In this document: positions 22,252 to 34,720 of the stretch, in pieces
How positions within the stretch are numbered: the first letter of the stretch is position 1
How the letters are laid out: every line of letters starts with the position of its first letter
Origin: Mesaphorura yosii
Taxonomy: Eukaryota; Arthropoda; Collembola; Poduromorpha; Tullbergiidae
Direction of reading: 5' to 3'
DNA: 64,000 nt
NCBI GenBank assembly: GCA_009869945.1
Contig: WIXG01000299.1
Location: forward strand, 33,124-97,123
The notes under the pieces: generated by a model
Database searches by the model: none
Told to the model about the DNA's origin: nothing
Seen by the model: only the letters and a program-made list of their open reading frames with translations
Position numbers and translations under genes: made by a program

Positions 22252-24102
22252 ATGCCCGCTGGAGTCAAAGATCGAACCAATGAATTCCTTCGCGTAAGAT
22301 CTTCCAGAATATTATAAATCACTGATTTCTGTCCTTATTATAAGTGCTTGCAATTATAATGGTTTTGCCATAGTCCAGACATCCGTCAACCTGTGTCCGC
22401 GTTATCTCGGGAACTGTTGATCGGATTCGATTGAAAATTTCAGAGTATATTTTCGGGGTCAAAAGTAAGGTTGGGGTTGCTTTTCAGCCGTTCAGCGGAA
22501 GGTAAAGTATGACACTTTACCACACAAAGTATGAAACGGTGGCGAGGGTCGACAAAGGGATCACGGAGGGGACGAATGAGATTACATGAAGCTAAATGCG
22601 GTGGGTGTTAAGCGACGGATAGAGATTGTCGCGAGCCTTTTTGTTCTTGCAAATTATAAAATGAAATGCCATTCATGACTGGTATTGTGTTATATGCACA
22701 CATGCATGCAATATACCCGGGTCGCAACTGTCTCCTGCCGCTTAAGTCACAGGTCGTATAAATCGTTCAAGTTCGTAACAATCTTACTTAAGATTTCATT
22801 TCTAGTTGCACACGGCAAGCAATTATCATTACATCAGTCCTTAAAGCGTTTATTTGTCTGGCTTAACGGTGTGCCATTTCTGTGTTATGGACAGGAAGTG
22901 GAGCTGGCCGACATTCGCCAGGACGATCTCAAAAAGTCCAAGTCGAATAAACGAGGGGGCAGCGACGGAAGCGGCGACGGGAAGCAAACAGGAAAGAAAC
23001 AAAGCCTGAAACAACTGAAGAAGCTGCTCAGTAAAGAAAAAGACGACAACTCGAATGCGCTGCGGAGCGAAGATGGCGGAAGTGATCTGTCCCATTTCCT
23101 AACCCTGGTAAGGCAACACTCGTCCTTGTGCTCGTATTTTGATGCTCGCCTGGGATCTTTACCATTTTTTCGGTCCAACAACGTTAAGGTTGCAACCACG
23201 CGTCAAATTATCGAAAGCATCAAAACCGATGGAAAGCTCATCAACGCCAAAAGCACAGATTTGGTGAATTCAGTATTCAAAGATGAGCGACGGAAACAGG
23301 ACGCCGAAACGCTGATAAGCAGACTGAAATCAAATTCCAGAACAGTCAACAAGAACTTGCAGGAGATGAAACACCTGATCCAGAAGGAAGAGGCTCGCCT
23401 CTCGCCTGCGCCGCATGGCAAAGTGGTCACCATTCCCAACGAACTCCGCATCCGGCGCACGCAGTACTTGGTGATGGTCTCCGATTTCCGGGAAACACTT
23501 AATACATTTAATATTGAGTCAGCCGATTCGCGGGCCAAGTACTTGAGTGTTATTCAGAACCGGCTGTCTATCAGTGAGTTCTGCAATGACAATGACTCAT
23601 TCAAATCATTGTGCTGATTTTATACATTTTAACAGCCGAATCGTCACGCACGGCAGAAGAAGTCGAGGACTTGATCGAGAAGGGAGATTGGTCCATTTTC
23701 ACGGATGGGGTAAGTCAGTATAAATTAACCAGTTAGCCCATAAATTGCCGGGTCACTCAGGAGCCAGCTTTTACCACGCCGCAGTTGCTCATGGACGCTC
23801 AATTAGCGAAAGACCAGCTGGATCAGCTCGACTCACGCCGGAAATTCATTCTGGAGCTGGAGACTGCCGTCACGGAGCTGCACGAAATGTTCATCCAGCT
23901 GGGGTCACTCGTCGAGGCGCAGGGCGAGACGATTGACCGGATCGAATCTCAGGTGAAGAGCACGCAGGACTACATTCAAAATGCGGAGACGCAGCTGACA
24001 GCGGCCCGGAAGTCCAAGAAGCGGGCGAGGCGCTGCAAAATCCTCACTGGAATCGCGGTGTCCGTCGGAGTTGTGATTGTGCTGGTCATAGTATTAGTAT
24101 AG
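22252..24102 (+). CDS. Plasma-membrane-type syntaxin (Qa-SNARE)
   Basis: Five exons (22252-22293, 22895-23107, 23189-23573, 23636-23709, 23761-24102) give 351 aa. Syntaxins form the Qa strand of SNARE bundles for exocytosis. The Habc domain follows a Lys/Ser/Gly-rich insert. RIRRTQYLVMVSDF is the typical end of the third Habc helix; SSRTAEEVEDLIEKGDWSIF matches the 'TSEELEDMLE' linker. The SNARE motif carries the zero-layer Gln in LVEAQGETIDRIE. A basic stretch (KSKKRARRCK) precedes one C-terminal membrane anchor (ILTGIAVSVGVVIVLVIVLV). The short first exon (MPAGVKDRTNEFLR) lies 600 bp upstream, so intron 1 is unusually long for this window. It looks closest to the syntaxin 1-4 group. AATAAA at 24127. 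Confidence 0.9.
22294..22894 (+). repeat. Syntaxin intron 1 with possible dispersed-repeat sequence
   Basis: This intron is about 600 bp, several times the local norm. Its middle (about 22380-22560) has higher GC and a distinct texture (CGCGTTATCTCGGGAAC ... TTTCGGGGTC ... AAGTATGAAACGGTGGCGAGGG) unlike the AT-rich surroundings. The short string ATATCTCGGGAAC recurs near 32114. It may be part of an inserted repeat; no terminal repeats were identified. Confidence 0.25.
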
Positions 24103-24612
24103 CATAGCGTGAAGGAGTCAGCGACCAATAAATACTAAACAAAAATACGACTTATTTGAATAAAAAAAATGTACGCGACGAGAGTCTATAGCGATAACGA
24201 ATACAAATCAAGACTCATTGACTCAGCATTGTCATTGTCAGTACTCTTCAGAATTTCATGTTGAAAGGCAAGAATGCTGATGAAGACGACGACGATTTGT
24301 CTTTCTTGACAGTTTTGTTATTCAAACCTCACCACTCACTTAAAAATAAATTGTAGTCAGTAATTCTAATTCCTTGTTAGAACTCAATTCGGATCAGTCA
24401 AATAGTTGTGTTCATATGTTTTCGCTTGCATTTAGAAGTTCCGTCCCAAGAGTTCATTGCCCACGGGTGCCTGAACTCCCTTTCCATACGTTTTACGTGC
24501 TTGCATTTTTAAAGCCGTCAACGGCAGGGAAAGCTGAAGAGCGAAAGTCTTCTATCCAGGCACAAGAATCACAGGAGCAAGAGTGAAATTGAGAAATGAG
24601 GGAGAATGCAGA

Positions 24613-25356
24613 ATGAATGGAGATCACTCACAATCCCATCTTCTCTTTCTATTGCTGACCTTGTTAGGTATTGATGTATCCTTATCTTCAGAATTAAGTC
24701 TTCTTCCAGTTACTTTTAACATACGTGTTGCTGTTTCGGTATTCTGGATTAGTCTCCAGCCGCCCGGCTCCAGAAAAGTGTAAGTAAAATAGCTGAGATC
24801 TATTTTTCGGGTTCTTTCATCAAGTAAAAAGTTTTGATTTGGGCTCCAAGGTCGACGCGAAGGAGTTATCGGAGAAGGTCAATGACAAGTCAAAGGTCGC
24901 GGCCGAAGAAACGGAAGATCAAGTCACGAATCACGATCCTAGTGAAGGCAGCGGACAGCGGAAACTTGCATATTGCATGAATACGACACGAGTCGACGAG
25001 AGTAAGATCTGTCAATTAATTTGAGTATTAGCTTGCAGGTAGGCAGCTAATTTCATTATGCTAATTCCAGGCTCTGAGTGATGTGCTGATTGATCGTTGC
25101 TCATTCTTGATTGCAGACTCTGTTGAAGCCAGTATGTCATACGATGCGGATCGGAGAAGATAAAGAATTGTCTGTGAATTAGTTGAGGGTTAATTGGGTT
25201 GTGTGATTTTAAATCCAAACTCGGAGGAGGCACAAAACTAAACTGAAGAAGGTGAGCTGGAGTCATTTCAGATCCTGCTAAGCTCTTTTTGGTGGCAGGT
25301 TGCTTAGACTAATTTAATTTCCTCTTTACAGATTCCGTGGAAGTGGAATTGGAACG
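24613..25356 (+). other. Possible small spliced gene with alternative last exons
   Basis: A frame from ATG 24613 with a hydrophobic N-terminus (LLFLLLTLLG) could end at a GTAAGT donor (24779). It could join in frame to an acidic exon starting near 24827 (SKVDAKELSEKVNDKSK ... TTRVDE), which itself ends at a GTAAGA donor near 25003. Two downstream acceptors then offer similar short terminal exons: one at about 25117 encoding (N)SVEASMSYDADRRR-stop and one at about 25331 encoding (N)SVEVELER-stop. The second stop (TGA) overlaps the ATG of the TUT1-like gene. No family is recognised, and the first acceptor is weak. It could instead be 5' noncoding sequence of the next gene. Confidence 0.22.
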
Positions 25357-28300
25357 ATGAAGTTCTACTGCGACGAGTGCGATCTCAAAATCCAGGAGTA
25401 TGTCGACTGGACAATTCATCTCGTTTCACCGGAACACCAGGCCAACGTCGAGACGAAGGTTGACGAATGGGTTGCGCAGCAAAACCCAAAGTGTCTCGTC
25501 ATCATTTCGAAGCCAGTCGGGATTCAGTTCTCAGTCTGTGACGTGGTGGCCACTCTTCTCTCGTATGGGACTCTGGTGGAAGTCTGCATTTACCTTCTTG
25601 ACGATGATCGCTCCGTGTACGTGGTCGAGTACGAGCTGAGGTTAGTCACAATCCGAATCGTGCTTCCTTCATTATGTCCACTAACTTGCTTTCGCTGACT
25701 TGAACGTAATTTGAATATAACAGTGACAGCGCAGACTACGCGTTAGGCAATCTAGCCAGAAACAAGTCATGGAAAATTGACAGTGTGCAGAAGTTGACTG
25801 ACCTTCGGCTCCTGGATTGTAAGTTGATCAGCAGCTTGAATATTTAAGATACGATAAATCATCTATGCAGCAATTTGTGTTTTGTTTATTCAGGGACCAA
25901 CTTATTGCCGGATCACGCCTTCACGAAGGCTCAGGAAAAGGCGCGCGCAGCCACGGCAGTACCGCCTCCACCACCTGAAAGGATTAAACGTCTAGAAGAT
26001 TCATGTAAATTCACCACATTTTACTGTCTGACTCGCTAATTTGTGTGCAAGAAGCAATGACCTGACCACCGTCTTGTAATGTAAACAGGCTTCCTCTTCT
26101 CAAAGGATTGCGCTGCGAAGCGAGCACTGCAAGAGATAACCGCATCAGAGGATTCTCAAAAGAAAGCTCTGTGCCAGGAGCTTAGTAGAATATTGCCGAG
26201 TATCTACGCGGTCCACAGGACAGCCCCGCCGCCGCGGCCAGCGCCAACCAGCCCGGCATATTCAATAAGCCCAGTAGTCTCAATAAAAACCGAACCAGTA
26301 TCGCCGAACATGGACGCTGGCGCTGAGCAGATGCAGCAAACTCCGAACTCGTACGAACCCCAAAGCCAAATTGGTGGTCAAGGAGTGTGGGCAGAGATCG
26401 AGAAGAGAAATGAGGGAGCTAGAAAGATGTACCGCAAGCGCAGAAACAGCAGTCAGTCAAGCAGTGCTTCTTCGGAGGCCTGGCCAGCATTCCGGGCATC
26501 GACTGAAAGAAAGAAGCCTAAGCTGATTGGGATTTGCATGCCGGAGCCCGTATTCGCATCAGTTAAGCAGGAGCCGTCCACGTCCACATCTCCGCAAACG
26601 CAGAGTTCAGAATTTACTACTACAACGACGGCAATCTCCAGCAACAAAGAGCAGTTGGAGGCCGAAATGCAAGGGTTTTACAAGGACGTCTCGTTGAGCC
26701 TGGAAGACTTGCAGAATATCAAGGAAGTCGTGATAAAGGACCTGGAATCCATTCTCCGGGCGAGGTTCCCAAATTGTCGGTTGGATATGTTTGACACAAT
26801 CGTCGCCGGAAAGAGCAATCTTGTCGAGATTCACGTGCATGGTTTGAACGGTAAGAATAAAAGTTTCGAATTTCGAATTCACACTCCTACCGAACCTTTG
26901 AAAAAGTAATCAATAAAGATTTTTAATTTAGAAATAGACTACGGTGATCTGTCCATCAACGACAAGAAAGACCGGCAGGGACTCGAAGCCCGTGAGAGTT
27001 CACGGATCACTCGCGACATTTTCAACTTGCTGCACGGCAGAATGCGAGGCGAGCCTCCGAAGGGTCGATTCATAAAGAATATCAAGATGCAGCTGGACGG
27101 CTACATGTCCCACCTTCGCTTCGTGCACACGGCCGCCCCGAAGCACAAACTAATGCTCGCCTGCTGCATTTCGAGGCCACAGGTGACGCGACGCCAAGAC
27201 TTCAAGCTGCTCGAGTTTTACATGAAGCTCAACCCGCGAGTCCGCCAGCTTCTCTGTTACATTCAATTTTGGGCGGACTCTCACGGCCTCATCGCCTTCT
27301 CCAAGATCAAGGACTACGTGCTCTCGATCCTCGTCGTCGTCATGCTCACCAAGCAGCGCGTGCTTCCTTCCCTCGCTACGATTCAGTTCTTTTGCGAGAA
27401 GTACATCGATACGACGCGCCTCAACTGGCTCATTGAGTTCTGTGACAACGAAGAACTGTGCAACGGAATCGCTGCCACGATCCGGTCAGAATTCATTTAC
27501 TCACGGAACGCGGGCTTCTCGCTTCTGGAGATGATGCGGGAGTTCTTCGTGATGTACGGCAACAAACTGCTCTCAGCGCGAGTCATCGCGACGTGGACGG
27601 CACAGTTTCTGAGCCACAAGACCTTCTACCAGCAAGGCCCCACCGCCGGCGTGCATTTGAAGGAGTACAGACGTGAAGTGCGGCTGACCGGGCGACGATT
27701 CCGAGTTGGACGCACAATCTCGGTTCAGGACCCGTTCGAACTCACGTTCAATGTCGGCTCGACCATTCCGATTCCCGTCTTCCGCTCGTTTCAGCGAAAG
27801 TGCATCGATGCGGCTATCATCATCAACCGGCTGCTGAGAAAAAGCAGAAGCATTGGAGTAGACCGACAAGACGACGTCGACTGCTGCTTCAGGAGCCTGT
27901 TTACTCCAGAAGGGTCGCCCGAACGTTTCGTGCCGCCACCGCCAAACCATAACCAGCCATCTTTCCCCACAGCGACTCCTCCTGTCCCTGTCATTCCGGT
28001 CGAGTCAATACGCACGGCGATGACCGCCCGATTCAAGCAGCGGTTGACCGTCCTCAACATTTCACCGCCCATCCCCGACGACTTCATGAAGTACGCCCAC
28101 TTCAGGATGGAGCCTGAGTTCTACGAAGCATTCGAGGCACACATGCGACGCGTCGATTCCCGAGCAGTGCCGACCCAAGTCAGACTCCAATCTTGTAGAC
28201 TCTGGTCAACGTTCGCAGTACACTTCATACGCAGTATTTGGGACTTTGCGTTCTCGATGGACACGGTGGAGAGTCCGTTGATTCAGCAGATGATTGGGCG

Positions 28301-29120
28301 TGGCGAGACTTACGGGCGGTACGAGATCGACGAGCCCGATCCCGCCTTCCCCGTCGGCTACAACCTTTACTATGGCCTCATCGACTGCAAAGGCTACTTC
28401 GGGCAGGCGGTCTCGACGCGAACAAAACTACGAACAACCAGCCGCCTCGCACAGATCAAATTCTCGCATCCGTGGGACCTGGAACGGGAAATCACAGCTT
28501 TCTCCAAGTCGCTGGAAGAGAATCGTGAAATTGGAAAAGTTACATGGCGCCTGGAGTGCGAGGTGATGTACGAGGATCTGCCGACTCCTTCCTCCGTACG
28601 GAATCCGATGATCATGTTTGTGCTGCACGGGACGGACCGCGACGTCCTGCAGTACTCTTGTGACACCTTTCGCCGAACGTTCTCTGCGTGGCATATGTTC
28701 ATGCTCAAGAACTGGTTTGACCGAAAGGAAGAGTTTGCCGCAGAGACGGAGAGCAGCCTCAGCGAGCATTCACTAAACTGCTTGTCAGGGCGGACTGCAA
28801 CGATGACGCCGACTGGAACAGCAACAGAAACGCCATCACCGAGGACGCGGACTATGGCAACTGAATCCTTGCACGAGCACATCAGGACAGAAGAATTGGG
28901 CGACGGAAGGCAGATGTTGACTTCCTCTTCTGGCGAAGGCGAGCAGCTGCAGCAGCAGCCTTCGACAACAGCGCCAACTGCAATGGTCACGCCCACGGCG
29001 ACGGCGACTCCAATCCCAAGAACAACATCAGAATCTTCGCCATCGCCGCCTCCTTCCGGAAGTTCCGGATCGACTTCGAGTTCTTCGACATCGACGTCAT
29101 CCTGCAGCCGATGCAAATGA
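25357..29120 (+). CDS. TUT1-like terminal nucleotidyltransferase-fold protein, probably catalytically inactive
   Basis: Five exons (25357-25640, 25724-25818, 25894-26004, 26089-26850, 26932-29120) give about 1146 aa. The domain order copies TUT1/Star-PAP (U6 snRNA uridylyltransferase): an N-terminal U1-type zinc finger (YCDEC...HLVSPEHQ, residues 4-27), an RRM-like fold (about 45-130), a Pro/Ser-rich linker, the nucleotidyltransferase core, and a C-terminal region resembling the KA-1-like domain. The core is recognisable from LNPRVRQLLCYIQFWADSHGL, the helix after the catalytic site, and from the nucleotide-recognition-motif region QDPFELTFNV. Where TUT1 has FGSS...DLD, this protein reads FDTIVAGKSNLVEIH; the third aspartate region reads LMLACCIS. 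Catalytic aspartates therefore seem to be missing. The last 90 residues are Ser/Thr/Pro-rich. Confidence 0.75.
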
Positions 29121-29540
29121 AGGGCGCGTGTGCATGCACGACGTGGAAGGCGCAAGCGCAATCCGCGCGGAAGTTCAAAACCCACCGATTTGTTCTCAGC
29201 ACCGTAATCCAGCAGCACTTCTTCAGTTCGCTCAGACTCAGATTAGTGTTATTTAATTGCCTAATTTACCAAATCTTTATCTTAGTCTTAGTTAAGATTT
29301 CCGAACTTTTGGTAAATTAGTTTAGAGTTTAGTATTTTAATCTTTTGGCGATCTCTTTCTCAGTTGCCCTTTGCCACTCTTTCTCGTTCTCCATTTTTTG
29401 TTTCTTACTCTTACTCTTCTTACGATGTAACAAATCTTGGTTTATTATTCAGATTAATAATATATAGACTGTTGTATGTTACAGGCTGTTGTAAAACTCG
29501 TCTTTTCTTTTGTCTCGAATGTCTTGTGTCGTACTCAGAG

Positions 29541-30779
29541 TCACAGGTTTGTTCCCGAACCGATCTTGTACTCGTTTGACCCGCCATAGCGTACGAGCAG
29601 CTGATCCTTCGGCACGACCTGCGCCAGCACCGGTCCCCATTTCTCTTGCTTCCGCCCGAAAACCTTGATGTGGTCCAACACCGAAGAATTGGCCACCGGT
29701 TTGAGCATCGTAATCAGTAGTCTGAACAGTTTTTTCGGAGCTTAGAGAAAAAATAGGTCACGATCAGTTTTCAGTGAATTTTACGATGCATTTGACTAGT
29801 CTTCAGCTTACCATTAATAACGTAGCACTGATGCAGAAATCCCGGGTAATGGTCCTCTACGACGTTGAGAAGTTCCTTGCAAAGCGGAAATACTGGAAAC
29901 AGAATTCAGATACACAGGAATCGTTCTAGGAAAAGTTTGGAAAGCAATGGTTGAAGATTGACGTACGCAATTTCGCATAGCTCGTGTACTCCGTAATCTT
30001 GACCGACTTGCAGTCAAATATCACCGTCACCGACTTGACCAGTGCCTGCTTGCCGAGCACTGCCGGATGCTCCTCCGCAGCCTTTGCAATGGCGATTCGA
30101 ATTGTTTCCAGAAGCGAAAACGTGTATCGGATCGTGCTCGCCTTGTCCTTCGCAGCCTTCTTGAGGGCGGCCTCCAGCTCCTTCTCCTCCAGCACTTGCT
30201 CCTTGGGATGAAGCACGAAAACTGTGCAAAGCAAAGTAATACGAAGCGTTTTATAATCATACAGTCGTTTAGTTCATCCTGGCACTTTTGACTTTGGCAT
30301 TGGCAGTATTTTTATTTTTCACAATTTTACCTGGCCTGTTTTCGACATCATGCCCAACGATTTCCTGCTCAGTCGGTAACCACGACGAGTCAAACGTCTC
30401 GCTCAGAATTCTGTCGATTTTGTTCTCGGCCCTCCAAGCCAGTGTCTTTCTGATCCCGGCCTCGGCCTTCTCCACTTTAAATTTCTTCTCTGAAAGCAAA
30501 GCAAATGAGTTTCACTTGATCTGACTGCATGGCGATGCACTGACGTTTTTTATCACCTTCAAGCCAGCTGACCAAATACCCGTCGCTCTGAAAATATAGG
30601 TCTGGTACACCTGTTGTCGTCACCTTCGCTCGGAGCTGTTACACGAACACAAACACAGTGAGCAGAGGCGAAGAACAAAATTATGACGGACTTTCTGAAT
30701 TAAGTGGCAAATAGCAAGAATTCCGACATACTTCAACAATTTTGGCAGCCACATCTGCCTCGGACATCGTTGGGGCCAT
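29541..30779 (-). CDS. CRAL-TRIO (SEC14-like) lipid-transfer protein
   Basis: Six exons (30779-30732, 30635-30557, 30489-30331, 30221-29967, 29892-29812, 29740-29541) encode 273 aa; every join keeps frame. The N-terminal CRAL-TRIO helical part reads YLVSWLEEKKFKVEKAEAGIRKTLAWRAENKID, the usual 'fLRaRkFdvekAe.mlrk...wR...id'. The lipid-binding domain follows (SVTVIFDCKSV ... CKELLNVVEDHYPGFLHQCYVINAPKKLFRLLITMLKPV ... VVPKDQLLVRYGG). SEC14-like proteins move phosphoinositides or tocopherol-like lipids between membranes. The last helix-turn 'DQLxVxYGG' matches the SEC14L group. An extra Lys/Glu-rich insert of about 20 residues lies before the first beta-strand. Start is the first ATG after the upstream stop-free non-ATG stretch. 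Antisense AATAAA about 29446. Confidence 0.88.
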
Positions 30780-32311
30780 GTCGTCTCGAATTCGTCGAAC
30801 GGTTTGATTCACGTGTTTCCGGTCCCGGTTTCGCTTGGAAGCTTGGATGCTGGCAGCCGGCACCCACGATTGATGTGAACTTAAATAATTTGCAATCTGA
30901 TTACGAGGAAGTACCGGCCAGGCAGTGGACAGTGACTGCTTGTCAGCAGTTTGTTCGACCTACTCGAAAAGGGCCTTCGTACTATCTTGACTTTGATTGC
31001 TGATTAAAAACTTGAGTGCGTATTCACAGCCAATTTTTGTGCCTAACAGCAGAAAAGCAGTCAGTTCATCAATACAAAACGAGTTGACAATACAACCACT
31101 TCAGGACGTGACTGACATTGGTCGTTGGCGAAAAACAATTGTGAGATAACCTCAAGTTGACAATTCTGTAGCTGTCGATGCATGTTTGTATGTGCCAGAC
31201 AAATTCCTGAATTTGATTTAGATTTAGACGGACTGGATCGCGGATGTAGAGACCGGAAGACGGAACTGGATTTTGACCTGTCACGCAGTCTAGACGATAA
31301 GAGCTTGAGACAAATCACGAAACGAGGATTTGCGTTTCTATTGCTTCCACATTCCACTGGTACGGCTCAAGGCCCAGATTACCTTACTGTACTTACTTAC
31401 TGAAGTTGCCTTCACTTGATTTGGACTTCGACATGAGCTCGGCTGCTTTACAGTTTAATGTAAAGCTGAAATTGAGAACTGTTTTTGTGGTTTTGCAATG
31501 AATGCCAATGATTACGGCAATCTACACAATGGAACATTGATTCAGGAAAGTTTAGGCAGGTGCAAGACAATCGATTGGACATCTGTGGCATCTCGTACGT
31601 GGGCTCCGGTGAAATCACTTTGCCACAAAAATCTATTCGTAATTTGAATTCAATTGCAAAATGATCAGGCGCCGTGCCAGCAAACCGTTCAATGTTGATG
31701 CGAATAGGCTAGGTTGTACGATGCAAGTACTTCACTTTACCTACAGCGCTAGAGTTTTACTTATAAAAGCTTTAGCGAGTTACGATTCATCCTGACATGA
31801 TACGAGGTTATCATTGTTACGCAGAAAGCGACAAATCACAAACTGTGCTACATTTTTCGTGATTCATAAATTAGATCGATGTAAGTGATCTTTACGATTG
31901 CTGTACACTTTATGATTATTGGACTGACTGACAACACGTACACTCCGATTCCAACTTGTACTTGACTATGTAGAACACATTTCTAGTTTGTTCTTCAGAA
32001 AATATCTGAGGTTCCCAGGTGCCTGTCTGGTTCTAGTCCGATAATAGCAATTACAGATGTCAGTCAACTCTTAAATTGGGCTACAACAAGAACAAGTACA
32101 AATTCACTGAGTCAATATCTCGGGAACAGAACAGCCTGTAATTATTCTGAAAGTAGTGCTTTCCGGGTATCCCATCAATTTTAGCATTGCCCTTGCTGGA
32201 CATTTTAATAAAATGAAAAGTAATGAAACACTTCATTCTTTCATACATGACATAAATTCGATTCAGACATTAATTAATGGGTCAATGAACACTCTCCGAT
32301 AGGATTCGTGG
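30780..32311. other. Intergenic region, nothing recognised
   Basis: About 1.5 kb between the SEC14-like gene and the ionotropic receptor. Frames of 60-100 codons occur but look random. AT-rich, without clear repeats or RNA genes. Confidence 0.5.
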
Positions 32312-34290
32312 TCACGGCAGTGGAATTGGACGTTTTGCGTAACATTTTTCTATGAGGCACACTATCCAACTGAAAGCACCTCCCACCAAGAGTACCGCGA
32401 ACGCAGCCAATAAATCCCTGAGTCCAAGATCCTCTTCACGAATGCCACTTTTCTCCCCGCAGAGGATGTGGTTATGTCTATGCCATGTGCGCAGTAGTCG
32501 CGCTCGAACTCCACTTTCTACCATTTTTACCATCGCATAGTTCAAATGCCCGAACAATGGCGACTCACGGTGCACAAATTGACTTGTTTGTGTGATCGCT
32601 CCTGGCAAAGGCACGTGATCGACCTCAGCGCAAAGAAAAGCGGCTGAGATGTTGTTCCGTACAGTGACGGGGTAGAAGACCTCCCTTGAACTGATTAATG
32701 CCAGTCTGATGTGCCCCAAGTCCCACAACTTATCCTCAACGAGTACCCCGCGCTCGTATGCAACTCTAGGTAGCTCGTGATTCGACTCCATTGCACGCAG
32801 CATAACTCCACCACTTGGAATCAACACGTCGTGCACTATGATAAAGTCCTGGTGGACCAGATCGTAGAATTCTCGTATGGGGTTCATATGCACTGATAGC
32901 AGTGATACTAGGGCACCAGAGTAAGCAACGTACAGAGTAAGGGCCGCTAAACTGCTGATCAGTCCGACAATCTTGGCGGCCACCGACACTTGCGTTGTAG
33001 CTTGCAAACCTTGCTTTAGAATTGTGGCAGCTGACCGGAACAGGGCCATGACAAACTCGACTGGAGTCCCTTCATCTTGCTGGGCAACAAACTCAGTGAC
33101 AACTGTCGCCAAACTGAGAGTAACCCAGAGGCCAAGCAACGCTATCCACAATCCAGGAGTGAATGGGTGCAAGTACACGTTCCTTACTGTCGCGGCTGGA
33201 GGTTGTCGGAAAAATGCGTATTGTCCGAGTATGGCAGTGGGCATCAGTAGCCGGATCGCATCTGGCCCACGCAACCTGTACGGAATAAAATCCGTCAACC
33301 CCACCCCGATATCGACTTCCCCTGATCTGACGCGCTCCCCAAACCCCACAAGGGTTTCATTTGGTCCAGCAGAAATCACTTGGGCTGCATCTTTGAACGA
33401 TCGTTCACTGAAGTTTAATACATCCCGGAAATAACGAAATATTTCAACATTAAATCCGCTCTCGAACTCTTCGGTTTCGTCTCGGAATTTTGTAGAGTGG
33501 TTATAGTTGAAATTTTCGACTCCAATACCGCTCACAACTACTCCTTCGAAATCGGATCGCCGTCGTATCGTACTGCTGCGAAGAAGTTCGGCCGGAGATT
33601 TAGTGATCACATGGTGTGTTATGAACTTATCGCGAATATGGTAAGATTCTTGGACATGGGTAGAGATTTGAGATCGTGGAGTTTCACATTTAAACGAGAT
33701 TAGGTACACTTGGTCTGTGATGCTGCAGAGTTGGCCAACAAATTCCAACACGGTTGGACTGGTATGAATGGCTTCCATTATCGGAATCAGCAGGTACAAG
33801 ATGTTGTGATTGGGGAATGTTCTTTCTGGTCTATGCGATACCTAAACCATTGAAAATTAAAGGCATGACAATGATATGAGGCGCCTAGTTACGAGAGTGG
33901 GTTGGATAGTGTAAGAACCTGTTGAAGAACTTGGAATAATTCGGATTCATTGTAATAAGGGAGGACTACCACCAATGGGGAGCCCTGATTCCGTGAAATT
34001 GAGTCGTTTAACTGCTGTGATGATATTACGGTGGACAGAGCAATTCCTGCGACATGACCGAAGTCTTCAGGATGGGTAATCACTTCCCTTGCTCCGTCTA
34101 CCCAATGCACGAGCATTTCATACTCATGAGTGAACGATATGGCCAGTGATAACAGGTTTTGATGCAAGGAATTTTGAACGAAGCCAGACTGACAGATGTA
34201 ATTACCCAATTCTCCGTCCGCAATGCTGAGCTGTGTGCAGCACGCAAATAGTTGGATGTAGGCCACGGTCCTGATAAAGAGCGACTTCAT
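32312..34290 (-). CDS. Divergent ionotropic receptor (chemosensory iGluR-like)
   Basis: Two exons (34290-33919 and 33841-32312) give about 633 aa. The start follows with a signal-like N-terminus (MKSLFIRTVAYIQLFACC). The second exon contains an S1-like ligand-binding lobe (GFNVEIFRYFRDVLNF ... RSGEVDIGVGLTDFIPYR), the first membrane helix (LWIALLGLWVTLSLATVVTEF), a short pore segment, the M2/M3 helix (AAKIVGLISSLAALTLYVAYSGALVSLLS), the S2 lobe, and a last helix (LAAFAVLLVGGAFSWIVCLIE). This order is that of arthropod IRs. The glutamate-binding residues of true iGluRs are not evident, so ligand type is unknown. The exon-1 donor (GTTCTT at 33918) is weak and is the least certain point. Confidence 0.8.
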
Positions 34291-34720
34291 ATTCAAGCCA
34301 TGTCTGGCGGACTGTGTGATTCATAAACTCAAGTCATCTCGACAGGTGTCTCCAACATATTTCTCCAAGTGAACCACTTTGCCAAGTCAGGTTTGTGAGA
34401 GCACACTCAAAGTCAGGCAAAGAGTTCGATTGAGAATGGGCTTGCCATGAGAGATCATTAATGCCATTCTTACATTGATTCTATTTGAAAAATGTTATGA
34501 CATTTATGCCATATTTGTCATGATTTTTCAATTTCTAAACCTAAAGATACTCATAAAGGATTTAAAGGCCCTCCATCGCACTTAAATTGAATACTAATGT
34601 CTACTAATACTGGTGTCAGACAGCCATCATATCCGCTAGTTACACGTGCACAACAAATACAATTGCTAAATCATGAAAAACACTAAAAACAGGCACGATA
34701 ATTCAGATACAAATTGGAAA

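Noticed and set aside
23101-23200. Syntaxin exon read straight through with 27 extra residues
   Set aside because: The Habc helix aligns only when the 81-bp GT-AG segment is removed, so splicing is preferred; the retained form is kept as a finding.
28394-29218. 274-codon - strand frame opposite the TUT1-like C-terminus
   Set aside because: Shadow of the Ser/Thr/Pro-rich exon; no recognisable feature.
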